A stretch of DNA of 37,193 bases from JAZSMJ01 sp045535815 (GCA_045535815.1 JAZSMJ010000025.1:1-37193); one strand, 5' to 3'; counted from the stretch's first letter, positions 1 through 8,751 are shown. Notes: a model not told the origin generated them from the sequence alone. Numbers and translations are program-made.

Positions 1-3000
1 TTTGCTTCAGCGGTTGTAGCAACTCTGATAGTGTCAGCCGTTACTTCGCCGTCGAGAACTGCAAATCTGAGTGTGATACCTGTTGTCCACTCTGCATAGT
101 TAACTATACAGCTCTGTCCAATCATTATGTAGAGATAAGCAGTATCGTCAACTTCAGCATAGCTGAGTATAGTTGTAACACCGTTGCCTTCCCACTTATC
201 TACTGTTACCTTATCCTTACCTGAACCTTCTGTTATTGCTTCAGGTAAAGTAAGATAGTAAAGCTCATTGTCTTCACTTGTTCTTGCGAACTTTCCTGTA
301 TATTCATCAGCAGAATCGAATTCAGAAGTAAAGAGATAGTCGCCTTCCCATTCTACTGCGCCTGCTACTGTTGTGATAGGAGCTACCTTTGTCTTATCAA
401 ACGCAAGGATAACTGCCTGAACGCCACTGATATTTTCAGCCTTGAACTGAACTGATACGTCTTTTGTAGCGTATTCTGTTTCGTCAAGTATTGCAGAAGT
501 TTCGTTATCTTCAACGAAGATCTGCATCATTTCAGCGCCTTCAACAACCGGAGGCTCCGGCTCATCGCCGCCGGGCTGCTCGTTTTCAGTCCATGTAGCA
601 GTAATTGTTGTGTTAGCTGTAACTGTGTATTCATCGCCTGCCAAATATACTGTGCCTGCGATATCCCAACCTGCAAATGTGAAGTTTTCCTTTGTGAAGG
701 TGCAGTTTGCAAGTACGATCTTTGTACCTGCTTCAACTGCATCCTGTGTAGGAGCTTCGCCTGTTGCTCCCTCACCGCCTACGTATGTTACTGTGTAGGT
801 TTCGGGTTCGGGAGTAACTGTTTCTTCTTTCCATACAGGCTCGATAACGATCTTATTACCGGAAAGTGTGCTTACGTCAATCGTAAACTCTGCACCTGCC
901 TGGTAAACAACACCGTTGATCTTCCAACCTGCGAATGTGAAGCCTTCTTTTTCAAGTGTAGCTTCAGGAAGTGTAACTGTATCGCCTACTTCTGCATCTT
1001 CGAATACTTCTTCGAAGTTCGGAAGTGTACCTGTTATACCTTCACCGGGAGCAATTACCGGAGGAACGATTACGATCTCTTCGGGAGTAGGCTCGCCGAT
1101 AGTAATATCGGATGCGTTAACAAGAGCAGTAACGCCGTCCATTGCAAAGAATGTATTTGCAGCGGGTCTGATATCTGTTCCTACATAGTAGTAAACAGGG
1201 AGATACTTGGTATCTACGTTGATAGCTGCCTTTGTTGCTGCGTCTGTTGCATAGTTAAACGTTGCCATTGAGTTAGCAGCTCTAACTACGTTTCCGTTAG
1301 CATCGAGAGCTACGAGAACTGTGTTTTCTCTATCGTAAGATGTGAGTGCGTTTGTTCCGTTAGCAACGAATGTACCGGATGTTTCTGTGAGCTTGCCGAG
1401 GTAACCGAGCTTGATCGGGCTGTCAGCAGCTGTGATATCGATTTCTCTGTCGATGTATCCGTTAACTACAGAGTAGAACTTGCCAGCCTTAACCTGTGCG
1501 TTATAAGATACGGAATATACGTCGATAGCCTTGCCGTTTACAACGTCAAGTACTGCAGAGTACTTATATGTGTATCCGAGCAATGTCATGCCTTCTACTC
1601 CGATAATGGAGGAGAGACCGTTGTCTACGATAGTTGCAACTGACGTTGCGTTATCTATGTAAACTATTGTTGTGTTAGCGGGATTGTTCCATGAAGGAAG
1701 CTGTGTTGTTCCGCTGAAGGATCCACCCTTAACGTAAATGAAGGAAGTTACGCCGCCTGCAGATGCTGTGAGGTATTCTGCGCCTGCGTTGATTGTAAGA
1801 GTAGCGCCGTTAGAGGGCTTACCCTTGATTGCTGTAAACTTGCCGTCATTGTAAAGAAGGAATACTGTGTTATCGTTTACGGTGATCTGACCTGTTATTG
1901 CTGTAGCATTGGATATGCCGTTCTTGAAGTCAATAACGTTGTTAGCACCGGAGTTAACCTGAAGTGCGCTGTCAGCTGTTGTAAGGTGATAGTATCCGAG
2001 AGCATCGATCTGAGCTGTGAATACGGATCCCTTAGCCTTAGCTGCGAGGAGAGAATTTACACTGTTGAGTGTATCTGTTCCAAAGTTAAAGTTATAGTGA
2101 GAATATGTGTCGAGCGTTGCAACAACGATTACAGTTGCAAAGTTGCTTGTGCTGTTGTATACGAGAGCTGTCGGGAGACCTGTGGAGGTGATACCGATAA
2201 CGCTGTCGAGAATTACATAGCCTGCATTTGCTACTGCAAGGATGTCGATTACTACGCCGTCATACATTACGTACTGAATGTTCTTGCCGATGAGAGCTGC
2301 TGTGATGTCAGCTTCAACGTTTGCTTCTTCAGCTGCAGGAAGATTCTTTATACCGTAGTTGTATACTGTTCCGCCTATAGTAAGCTGGTTTGTTATTGTG
2401 TTGAGACCGGAGAGATATCCGGAGTAAACGCTGAGTGTTTCCTTAATTGTAAGGATGCCGCCCTCTGCGTTATAAGAATAGAGATAGTAACCTGCGCCGA
2501 TTGCAGCGATTTCGTTACCCTCTGCGTCAACATACTTGATCTGGTCAGGCTTTCTGCCTGTATCGGTAGTACCAACTATGAGGCTTCCACTTACAGCATT
2601 AACGCCGTATGCACCGTACTTGTAGTTGACAAACATACCTCTGTCATAGAGACCGTCGCCGTTAACGTCTACAACTTCTGCATCATAAACAGCACCGATG
2701 TTTGTAATCTCTGTGAGAGTATTTGTTATCTTCTTGTAGCAGTGAACGTCGCCTGCGGATACGAGAGCTGCCTTAGCAAAATCATCTGCTGTAGCTGCTT
2801 TGATAACGCCTGCATCGTCTATTGTAACGTAAGGATTAACGAATCCTACGAGGTGAGGCATGTAGTAAAGAGCTACCTGACCCTTAGCGTCAAGAAGGTT
2901 ACCGTATGCGTCAGTTACGTAAGAAGCGTTTGCCTTTGCATATGCGCTGTCACGAGCGTAAAGTATGATCTCGGGATAGTTGCCCTGATACTCGCCTGTA

Positions 3001-3989
3001 GCGTGAAGCTTGGAATAGCTTTCTACTACCTTATATGTAGTACCGTTAATTGTAACGAGGTTTGTTGCATTGTTTGCATTTCCAACGAGTTCTGCTTCTT
3101 CAGCTGCTACTTCAACAACCTTTACGAAGGAAGCAAATCCGTCTGTGGAATAAACGTCGTATACATTTCCGACATAGTTGTCTTCGTTACCTTCGATTCC
3201 GAAAGCAGCCTTATCTATATAATAGGTAAGAGTTTCGTTAACGGAACCGTCTTCGTTAAGAGGATTGAAAGCAACGTATCCGGTCTTTATAACCTTTTCG
3301 TTGGAGAGCATGCTGAATCTGTTTGTACCTGTAAGTACAACTGTTTCAACGTCTGCTTCAACAAGACCGAATGAATCAACTGCGTATGTTACGCCGTCAG
3401 CATTTTCTGCATAGAGCGCATTGTAAAGCAGCTGTGCTGTTTCGCCTCTTGTGAGGTATGTCTCATAGTCCTCGATGTATTCGAGACCGAATGTAAGTCC
3501 AAGGTCTTCACCCTTCTGGATATACTTCCAAGGATAGCCCTTATCCATTGCTTCTCCGCCAAAGCCGAGTGCACGGACTACCATTGTAAGAGCATCCTGG
3601 AAGGTTATCTTTCCTTCGGGCTCAAACGTGGTTTCTGATGTACCTATGATAACGCCTGTACCGGACGCCCATGTGATACTTCCGTAGTAATGCTCGGGCT
3701 TAACGTCTGCAAACTTTGTGTTGTTAGCAGTCGATTCCCAGACTGAAGTTCTTACTTCGCCTGTTACGAGCTTTGCAACGAGAAGAGCCATGTGCCATCT
3801 GAGCACGTCGTCATCGGGTCCGAACGTTGTGTCGTCGTAACCCTTGATAACTCCAAGGCCGTTAAGAGTGTCGATAGCTTCTTCAAAATCGTATACGTCA
3901 TCAAAAGCGTTGACGGATACAAAAGAGAAGCAGCTTACGATCATAAGAACGGTAAGAGTCATCGCAAGACATCTTTTGAAGTTTCTCAT
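1..3989 (-). CDS. SLH-domain surface protein with InlB-type repeats (3' end beyond left edge)
   Basis: This is an open frame of 1329 codons without a stop down to base 1, so the C-terminus is missing. It starts at ATG 3989 behind the ribosome site AAGGGAG. Residues 1-28 form a signal peptide (positive N-terminus, hydrophobic core, cleavage after VNA). Three SLH modules follow at about 29-77, 91-142 and 150-195, the usual device for non-covalent binding of a surface protein to cell-wall polymer. Residues about 200-980 are Thr/Ala/Val-rich, beta-type sequence that I do not recognise. Two Listeria-Bacteroides (InlB B) repeats with the FAGW core lie near 990-1053 and 1063-1131. After a Pro/Glu linker, the last ~175 visible residues look like a beta-sandwich resembling a cohesin or similar adhesion module (inference). 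The protein is probably an S-layer or adhesin-type surface protein; its partner is unknown. Confidence 0.88.
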   Translation of the reverse strand, partial: MRNFKRCLAMTLTVLMIVSCFSFVSVNAFDDVYDFEEAIDTLNGLGVIKGYDDTTFGPDDDVLRWHMALLVAKLVTGEVRTSVWESTANNTKFADVKPEHYYGSITWASGTGVIIGTSETTFEPEGKITFQDALTMVVRALGFGGEAMDKGYPWKYIQKGEDLGLTFGLEYIEDYETYLTRGETAQLLYNALYAENADGVTYAVDSFGLVEADVETVVLTGTNRFSMLSNEKVIKTGYVAFNPLNEDGSVNETLTYYIDKAAFGIEGNEDNYVGNVYDVYSTDGFASFVKVVEVAAEEAELVGNANNATNLVTINGTTYKVVESYSKLHATGEYQGNYPEIILYARDSAYAKANASYVTDAYGNLLDAKGQVALYYMPHLVGFVNPYVTIDDAGVIKAATADDFAKAALVSAGDVHCYKKITNTLTEITNIGAVYDAEVVDVNGDGLYDRGMFVNYKYGAYGVNAVSGSLIVGTTDTGRKPDQIKYVDAEGNEIAAIGAGYYLYSYNAEGGILTIKETLSVYSGYLSGLNTITNQLTIGGTVYNYGIKNLPAAEEANVEADITAALIGKNIQYVMYDGVVIDILAVANAGYVILDSVIGITSTGLPTALVYNSTSNFATVIVVATLDTYSHYNFNFGTDTLNSVNSLLAAKAKGSVFTAQIDALGYYHLTTADSALQVNSGANNVIDFKNGISNATAITGQITVNDNTVFLLYNDGKFTAIKGKPSNGATLTINAGAEYLTASAGGVTSFIYVKGGSFSGTTQLPSWNNPANTTIVYIDNATSVATIVDNGLSSIIGVEGMTLLGYTYKYSAVLDVVNGKAIDVYSVSYNAQVKAGKFYSVVNGYIDREIDITAADSPIKLGYLGKLTETSGTFVANGTNALTSYDRENTVLVALDANGNVVRAANSMATFNYATDAATKAAINVDTKYLPVYYYVGTDIRPAANTFFAMDGVTALVNASDITIGEPTPEEIVIVPPVIAPGEGITGTLPNFEEVFEDAEVGDTVTLPEATLEKEGFTFAGWKINGVVYQAGAEFTIDVSTLSGNKIVIEPVWKEETVTPEPETYTVTYVGGEGATGEAPTQDAVEAGTKIVLANCTFTKENFTFAGWDIAGTVYLAGDEYTVTANTTITATWTENEQPGGDEPEPPVVEGAEMMQIFVEDNETSAILDETEYATKDVSVQFKAENISGVQAVILAFDKTKVAPITTVAGAVEWEGDYLFTSEFDSADEYTGKFARTSEDNELYYLTLPEAITEGSGKDKVTVDKWEGNGVTTILSYAEVDDTAYLYIMIGQSCIVNYAEWTTGITLRFAVLDGEVTADTIRVATTAEA

Positions 3990-4045
3990 GATTTTTCTCC
4001 CTTGCTTTAAAAAATATTTTTTTGACTTTTTTAAGCTCGGCTGTC

Positions 4046-4120
4046 AAATCGCCGTTTTTACGGCTGATTTTTCAACCGTTTCATTGGAAGTACATACTTT
4101 TGGGCATACATATCCAATGA
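4046..4120 (-). promoter_or_regulatory. Structured 5' leader of the SLH mRNA
   Basis: The predicted leader begins with an 8-bp inverted repeat, TCATTGGA at 4081-4088 and TCCAATGA at 4113-4120, placed almost exactly at the transcript's 5' end. A second hairpin at 4046-4070 pairs AAATC/GATTT and CCGT/ACGG around a T4 loop. A 5'-terminal stem could protect the mRNA from 5'-dependent decay; this role is inferred. I recognise no riboswitch class. Confidence 0.4.
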
Positions 4121-4127
4121 TAGAAAT

Positions 4128-4156
4128 ATTATACCTTTGTTACTCGTTTTTGTCAA
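4128..4156 (-). promoter_or_regulatory. Consensus sigmaA promoter of the SLH protein gene
   Basis: On the minus strand, TTGACA (4151-4156) and TATAAT (4128-4133) are separated by exactly 17 bases. Transcription would start near 4121, giving a leader of about 130 nt before ATG 3989. Both hexamers match consensus perfectly, as expected for an abundant surface protein. Confidence 0.85.
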
Positions 4157-4348
4157 GAGTGTCTTCAAATATACATATATTACATTTGTGTTACAAAGCC
4201 TTTTCTTTACATATTGCAAGCACCCTATTCCCCAAAAAGCAGTATGTAGCTTGCGTTTTTAAGCCACGCCAAGCTCTTTTTCTTTGTTCAACAGACTATT
4301 TTCATCTGGATCAGACGTTTTTGGAGGAGTATTCACGTCGATTTGCAC

Positions 4349-4403
4349 AAAAACAGCCACTCATTTTTGGAAAATAAGTTACCAAAAATCAAGTGGCTGT
4401 TTT
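4349..4403 (-). terminator. Hairpin terminator after the lipoprotein gene
   Basis: A long inverted repeat pairs 4351-4370 with 4382-4400 around an AT-rich loop. On the minus strand it ends in GGCTGTTTTTG. It would stop transcription of the 4492-5528 genes before the SLH promoter. Confidence 0.7.
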
Positions 4404-4491
4404 GTCTATTTTGACATCAAAATGTCAATATTTACACTTTATTAATATTTACTCGGTGTCACTGCTTATGCTTAGATATGCATCCCGGGCA

Positions 4492-4992
4492 TTACTCAAC
4501 TACGGTATAACCGTAATCAGCGTACTGAGATGAGAGGAATTCCATAAGCGGAGCCTTGCCTCCGAGAACGTTATATACGTTATAGTCAGCCTCAAGAAGA
4601 TTGCAGGTGAAAACGTTTCCGTTTATCTCCATTGCAAGAAGCTCCTTATCAGCATCTTCAAAAGAGCTTTCCATCATTTCGTGAACTCTCTTGGCTTCAG
4701 CGGTATCAACGTATATTCTTTCCTGTTTTGCAGAAACGATAGTTTCACCGTCCATAACGAAGGTTGTGATCTCGGTCATAGCAGAGTTTGTAATAGTGCG
4801 CACGACGTTGCCGTCAACCTCTTCGACCTTAACGGTCATTTCAGTTGTTGCAACATCACGGTAGTACTCTGTTTCAGATTCACTTTCGTTATTGATCTCT
4901 TCACCTTCGGAAGACGTGTCGTTGCAGGAAGCAAGAGCTAATATCATACACACTGCTATAAGCAATGCAAACAAAAGAGATAATTTTTTCAT
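4492..4992 (-). CDS. Putative secreted lipoprotein of unknown function
   Basis: The product is 166 aa with a typical lipoprotein signal: MKK, a hydrophobic core, and the lipobox LASC placing the lipidated cysteine at residue 23. A Ser/Glu-rich linker (about 24-45) tethers a small C-terminal domain of about 120 residues. It would sit on the outer face of the cytoplasmic membrane. I do not recognise the mature domain. ATG 4992 follows a GAAAGGA ribosome site. The gene lies just downstream of the terminator-like hairpin 5016-5050 and has no obvious promoter in the gap, so it may depend on read-through from the efp operon. The strong hairpin at 4349-4403 ends the unit. Confidence 0.75.
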   Translation of the reverse strand: MKKLSLLFALLIAVCMILALASCNDTSSEGEEINNESESETEYYRDVATTEMTVKVEEVDGNVVRTITNSAMTEITTFVMDGETIVSAKQERIYVDTAEAKRVHEMMESSFEDADKELLAMEINGNVFTCNLLEADYNVYNVLGGKAPLMEFLSSQYADYGYTVVE

Positions 4993-5015
4993 AATATGTA
5001 TCCTTTCAGATAATT

Positions 5016-5050
5016 TTAAAATGCGGTCACCTCAAAATCAAAGTGACCGC
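5016..5050 (-). terminator. Terminator/attenuator after the CD1247-type gene
   Basis: The 8-bp arms GCGGTCAC (5023-5030) and GTGACCGC (5043-5050) form a hairpin followed on the minus strand by ATTTTAAAATTAT. The U-tract is imperfect, so partial read-through into the lipoprotein gene is possible. Confidence 0.65.
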
Positions 5051-5069
5051 AACATAATCAAACCTTTTA

Positions 5070-5528
5070 TCAGTCTTCGGATGCGTCAAAACGCTCCTTG
5101 CAATTGGGGCAGGTAATGTCTGTTGCATCCATAGTCTTTTCGATATAGAATTCGTGCTTGCAGATAGGACAGGTTACCTCATTGAAATCCTCATCTACAA
5201 AGATCTCGCCGTCGTCGCAGCCTTCGCAATCCTCGCAGTCCCCATCGCACCAATCATCATCTTCATCGTCGAAATAATAATCGTCGTCATCATCGTCAAG
5301 GTCGTCTTCACCGTAGACGTAATCTTCGAGATCGTCAAGATCTGCATCCATATCGTCTACGAAATCAAGAACCTCGTCAAGATCTCCGTTTATCATTTCA
5401 ATCTCATTTGAAAGCTCTCCTACGAGCTCTACGAGAGCGTTTATTATCTTGCCTTCGGGTGTTGCGGTATCAAGTCCGAGACCTTCGGCAAGTCCTTTTA
5501 AATAAGCCGCCTTTTCATTGAGTGTCAT
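5070..5528 (-). CDS. CD1247-type acidic protein with C-terminal zinc ribbon
   Basis: The product is 152 aa. The N-terminal ~75 residues (AAYLKGLAEGLGLD..., helical) match my recollection of the CD1247 N-terminal domain, a clostridial family often mislabelled as AraC regulators. The middle (about 75-105) is a very acidic run of Asp/Glu/Tyr. The C-terminal region has CDxxCEDCEGC followed by two CPxC pairs (CPICKHEF and CPNCKERF), typical of a zinc ribbon. ATG 5528 follows AAGGAGG. It lies 45 bases downstream of efp on the same strand and is probably co-transcribed. The biochemical role is unknown; a link to translation is suggested only by the neighbour. Confidence 0.72.
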   Translation of the reverse strand: MTLNEKAAYLKGLAEGLGLDTATPEGKIINALVELVGELSNEIEMINGDLDEVLDFVDDMDADLDDLEDYVYGEDDLDDDDDDYYFDDEDDDWCDGDCEDCEGCDDGEIFVDEDFNEVTCPICKHEFYIEKTMDATDITCPNCKERFDASED

Positions 5529-5573
5529 AATGTAGAACCTCCTTAAGTTTTAATCGAAGACTAATATCTTTAC

Positions 5574-6131
5574 TTATGCTCTTCCGAGGTATTCGCCTGT
5601 TCTTGTATCGATCTTAAGAACGTTGCCTATTTCGATAAAGAGCGGAACGCTTATAGTAGCGCCTGTTTCGAGAGTTGCGGGCTTGGATGCGCCTGTAGCT
5701 GTATCACCCTTGAAGCCGGGCTCTGTATCGGTTACCTCGAGCTCAACGAACATGGGAGGCTCAACTCCGAAAACGTTTCCTTTGTAAGAAATGATCTTGC
5801 ACATCATATTTTCCTTAACGAACTTGAAGTTGTCGTCAAGCTTGCTTGCTTCGAGCGGGATCTGCTCATAGGATTCCATATCCATGAAGTAGTAGAGCTC
5901 ACCGTCATTGTAAAGATACTGCATTTCTTTTCTTTCAACGTAAGCATTTTCAAATTTATCGGTAGGACTGAACGTCTTTTCAATTACCGCTCCGGTTATA
6001 ACGTTTCTGAGCTTTGTTCTTACAAAAGCTGCTCCTTTTCCGGGCTTTACGTGCTGGAATTCGATAACCTGAAGTACGTTACCTTCCATCTCAAAAGTTA
6101 TACCGTTTCTGAAATCGCCGGCTGTTACCAT
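5574..6131 (-). CDS. efp: Translation elongation factor P
   Basis: The product is 185 aa, the normal EF-P length. Domain I (KOW-like) carries the tip loop HVKPGKGAA with Lys32, the residue that other bacteria modify. Domains II and III are OB folds, and the C-terminal signature GDTATGASKPATLETGA is present near residues 139-155. EF-P binds between the ribosomal P and E sites and relieves stalling at polyproline stretches. The tip lysine in a PGKG context resembles the Bacillus type; no modification enzyme (EpmA/B, YmfI) is visible here. ATG 6131 follows GGAGG. It is first in the unit with the CD1247-type gene. Confidence 0.97.
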   Translation of the reverse strand: MVTAGDFRNGITFEMEGNVLQVIEFQHVKPGKGAAFVRTKLRNVITGAVIEKTFSPTDKFENAYVERKEMQYLYNDGELYYFMDMESYEQIPLEASKLDDNFKFVKENMMCKIISYKGNVFGVEPPMFVELEVTDTEPGFKGDTATGASKPATLETGATISVPLFIEIGNVLKIDTRTGEYLGRA

Positions 6132-6180
6132 GTTTTATATCCTCCGTTATTAAGTGAATTAATTATCCATAGATAAAAAT

Positions 6181-6209
6181 ATTTTACACTATAATTCTCA
6201 TTTTTTCAA
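6181..6209 (-). promoter_or_regulatory. Promoter of the efp unit
   Basis: On the minus strand, TTGAAA (6204-6209) and TAAAAT (6181-6186) are spaced by 17 bases, about 50 nt upstream of ATG 6131. The efp unit is thus separate from the upstream peptidase operon. Confidence 0.6.
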
Positions 6210-6256
6210 TAGTTTTTTTGAATTTTATTATATTTTTAGCATTTTACTTATTAAAA

Positions 6257-7321
6257 TTACAGTTCTATAAGATTTTTAGGGCATCTCGTAAGGTTTTCGG
6301 GGCCGTTTTTGCCTATATAGACCATATCCTCTATACGCACTCCGTACTTACCCTCTATATAGATACCGGGCTCACAAGTAACGACGTGTCCTACGCCGAG
6401 TATTTTATCCTTGGCATTGGGAGAAAGCGAGGGTGACTCGTGTATCACCATACCGACTCCGTGACCGAGACCGTGACCGAAGCATCCCTTATAGCCTGCA
6501 TCGTATATTATATCACGTGCAATCTTATCTACCTCCCGGCAGCTTGCACCTTCACATATAGCGTCGAGCGACTCGGTCTGTGCTCTGAGTACCGTATCAT
6601 AAACCTTCTTCATTTCAGAGTCTGCCTTGCCTATACAAACCGTTCTGGTCATATCGGAAAGATATCCCTTGTAAACGGCGCCGAAATCCATAGTGAGAAA
6701 TCCGGACTCAAGCTTTACGGGTCTCGGAACTCCGTGAGGCATGGAGCTTGCGCTTCCCGAAACGGCAATTATATCAAAGGAAGCCTTTTCAGCACCGTTT
6801 CTTCTCATAAAATATTCGAGCTCAAGAGCAATATCTATCTCGGTGCGCTCGGGAGAAATATATCCGAGTATGTGATCGAATGCCGCCTCTGCTATTCTCT
6901 GTGCGGATACGATAAGCTCCTTCTCCTCTTCGTCCTTATACTCCCTGAGGTCCTCTATCAAAACGCCTATACCGTTAAAGCTTATATCGGGATATTCGCT
7001 CCTTATCTTCTCACAGGATGCAACCGTAAGCTCTCTGTCCTCAAAGCCTATTCTCTTCACACCGTTTGCTGCAAAAATATTATTTATAACGTTTATTCTG
7101 TCGCTGTCAAGAAGCACTACCTCAAAGCCTTCTCTTACCTGCGCCTTTGCCGCCTCTATATAACGGAAATCCGCAAGCACGTAAGAATTTTTCTTTGTTA
7201 CGATAACGTATCCGTCGGTATATCTGAAGCCGGTAAGATATTCCTGATTTATCTCCGAGGTAACTATAATTCCGTCCAACGCTTCGGGAAGTGCCGAAAT
7301 CAGCTTTTCAAGTCTTGTCAT
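6257..7321 (-). CDS. M24-family Xaa-Pro aminopeptidase
   Basis: The product is 354 aa. An N-terminal creatinase-type domain (about 1-125) is followed by a pita-bread M24 metallopeptidase domain. The metal ligands are all visible: Asp212 (MDFGAVY), Asp223 (LSDMTRT), His287 (GHGLGHGVGM), Glu317 (CEPGIY) and Glu331 (VRIED). Such enzymes remove N-terminal residues preceding proline in the cytoplasm. ATG 7321 follows GGAGG and lies one base from the stop of the upstream gene, so the two are coupled. In many Firmicutes this gene sits directly upstream of efp, as here. PepP versus PepQ (prolidase) cannot be settled from sequence. Confidence 0.92.
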   Translation of the reverse strand: MTRLEKLISALPEALDGIIVTSEINQEYLTGFRYTDGYVIVTKKNSYVLADFRYIEAAKAQVREGFEVVLLDSDRINVINNIFAANGVKRIGFEDRELTVASCEKIRSEYPDISFNGIGVLIEDLREYKDEEEKELIVSAQRIAEAAFDHILGYISPERTEIDIALELEYFMRRNGAEKASFDIIAVSGSASSMPHGVPRPVKLESGFLTMDFGAVYKGYLSDMTRTVCIGKADSEMKKVYDTVLRAQTESLDAICEGASCREVDKIARDIIYDAGYKGCFGHGLGHGVGMVIHESPSLSPNAKDKILGVGHVVTCEPGIYIEGKYGVRIEDMVYIGKNGPENLTRCPKNLIEL

Positions 7322-7322
7322 T

Positions 7323-8180
7323 TTATTTTCCTCCGTTTGATATATAATACTTCTTCATTGCAAGTGCATCCTCAGCCATCGTGCCGTCCGATTCGCATAT
7401 TATTCTCGGGGAAAGTCCGTTTTTGATGACCACCTCCATAAGTGGCTCAAAATCGGGACCGTATACCGTATCGGCAAAGGTGAGATGCTTCTTCTCTCCC
7501 GAACCCGTAAACTCGATTTTTGAGAAATGGCAGTGCAGATATCTCGCCTTCTCATCTCCGAGAGCGTTTCCTATCGCATCGAATACACGCTTATAATCAT
7601 CCTCACAAACGAAAAGTCCGCCAATATTCCGGGCATTCAGATGACCGAAATCGACTACGGGGCAAAGACGCTTGTCTATTTTGCAGATATCGATGACCTC
7701 GTCAAGCGTACCGAGCTGATTGAGCTTACCCATAGTCTCAAGCCCGAAACGCACCTTAGTATCGGGATTTGCCTCAAGAGCTGCAGCCATAGTGCCCTTG
7801 GCGTATTCAACTGCGGTCTCTCTCGATATTTTCGAAGCACTTCCTGTATGTATTACTATGGTGTCCGCTCCGAGTATCTCTGCGCACTTAATACTTTTTG
7901 TGATGTATGAAACGCTGTTTGCACGCTTCTCTTCTTCAACGCTTGAGAGCGATATATAATACGGTGCGTGCACCGACATTTTTATATTGTGTTTTTCTGC
8001 TTCTTTTCCAATCTTTTCCCAAGTTGCCTCAGAGCCGACTATACCGTGTCCGCCCTGAAACTCGTATGCGTCAAGTCCCTTTGACGCCACCCATTCGGGA
8101 GCTTCAAAGGTATGCTTTCTGCCCTCGTCAAAAAAGCTTTGCGAATTGCCTGCAGGCCCGAAAGTTGCTGCCATTTTCAT
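7323..8180 (-). CDS. Endonuclease IV-like TIM-barrel protein (AP endonuclease family 2)
   Basis: The product is 285 aa. The order and spacing of likely metal ligands follow endonuclease IV: His71 (VHAPYY), His111 (VIHTGS), Glu148 (GLETMG), Asp177 and His180 (VVDFGHLNAR), His218 (CHFSKIE), Glu229/His232 and Glu263 (ICESDG). Endonuclease IV cuts DNA 5' to abasic sites using three zinc ions. The same fold includes sugar-phosphate isomerases, but the near-complete ligand set favours the nuclease group. One change is Glu at the position of the usual Asp229. ATG at 8180 or, with better spacing from GGAG, ATG 8174 may be the start. It is third in the eda-yqeG operon. Confidence 0.78.
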   Translation of the reverse strand: MKMAATFGPAGNSQSFFDEGRKHTFEAPEWVASKGLDAYEFQGGHGIVGSEATWEKIGKEAEKHNIKMSVHAPYYISLSSVEEEKRANSVSYITKSIKCAEILGADTIVIHTGSASKISRETAVEYAKGTMAAALEANPDTKVRFGLETMGKLNQLGTLDEVIDICKIDKRLCPVVDFGHLNARNIGGLFVCEDDYKRVFDAIGNALGDEKARYLHCHFSKIEFTGSGEKKHLTFADTVYGPDFEPLMEVVIKNGLSPRIICESDGTMAEDALAMKKYYISNGGK

Positions 8181-8194
8181 ATCTCCAATTCAAC

Positions 8195-8728
8195 TTATTT
8201 GTTTTTCTTCTCCGCTTCCCTTTCATATATCCGAAGGAGCGGCTTTTCTATACTTCTTTTAAACTTGAAGAACAAGGAAGCCTTATCCTTGATAGGCTTT
8301 ACAAGATAGGTGCGAAGCCCTGCCCTTTTCCCTGCCAAAACGTCGGTCAGTATCTGATCGCCTATAAGTGCGGTACTGTTTTTATCCGTTCCCATAAAAC
8401 GCATAGCTTCACATATCTTCCCTATCTTAGGCTTACCGCTTTTGGAAGATGCAAAGAAGCCGAGCTCGCTGTTAAAAAGGTCTACCCTTTCCGCCTCGTT
8501 ATTTGACACGAAGGCACAGGATATTCCCTCACTTCTGAGCGCATCAAGCCATTCAAGGACCGCAGGCGTAGGCTTTTCCACCTCATAAGGCTCAAGAGTG
8601 TTGTCAATATCAAGCACGACACCCTTTATCCCCAAGGATGCAAGCTGCTTTGCGGTTATACAGTATATATTCTCACAGTAAAGATCGGGTATAAAATATT
8701 TCTTTATAAGTCCTATCTCAAACACCAC
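8195..8728 (-). CDS. YqeG-family HAD phosphatase (subclass IIIA)
   Basis: The product is 177 aa. HAD motif I is VLDIDNTL (nucleophile Asp plus Asp+2), motif II is the Ser of AFVSNN, and the lysine motif and motif III/IV are seen in SKSGKPK and ALIGDQILTDVLAGKRAG. The length and N-terminus (LIKKYFIPDLYCENI) fit YqeG, a soluble phosphatase of unconfirmed substrate; related proteins act on phosphatidylglycerophosphate. The start is GTG 8728 (a second GTG follows directly). No good ribosome site is visible, so it may be coupled to the upstream eda gene 23 bases away. Confidence 0.88.
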   Translation of the reverse strand: MVFEIGLIKKYFIPDLYCENIYCITAKQLASLGIKGVVLDIDNTLEPYEVEKPTPAVLEWLDALRSEGISCAFVSNNEAERVDLFNSELGFFASSKSGKPKIGKICEAMRFMGTDKNSTALIGDQILTDVLAGKRAGLRTYLVKPIKDKASLFFKFKRSIEKPLLRIYEREAEKKNK

Positions 8729-8751
8729 CGTTTGCTTAAGTTGGTAATTTT

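Larger units (their letters stand above)
3990..4491. other. Intergenic region between the SLH gene and the lipoprotein gene
   Basis: This 502-base stretch holds the SLH leader and promoter, a strong hairpin terminator at 4349-4403 and a small inverted repeat TTGACAT/ATGTCAA at 4411-4428. I see no coding gene here: the plus-strand open frames overlap the promoter and leader and lack convincing ribosome sites. Confidence 0.7.

Noticed and set aside
1986..3374. 462-codon plus-strand open frame
   Set aside because: It is antisense to the SLH protein gene, has a Cys/Val/Ile-rich composition unlike any real protein and no ribosome site; it results from the codon pattern of the true gene.
3844..4377. 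177-codon plus-strand open frame across the SLH leader and promoter
   Set aside because: It overlaps a consensus promoter and the signal peptide of the real gene and has no convincing start signal.
6440..7426. 328-codon plus-strand open frame
   Set aside because: It lies fully antisense to the M24 peptidase gene, whose active-site residues are intact; no promoter or ribosome site.
8195..8506. Plus-strand frames over yqeG
   Set aside because: HAD motifs of the minus-strand gene are intact; these are shadows.
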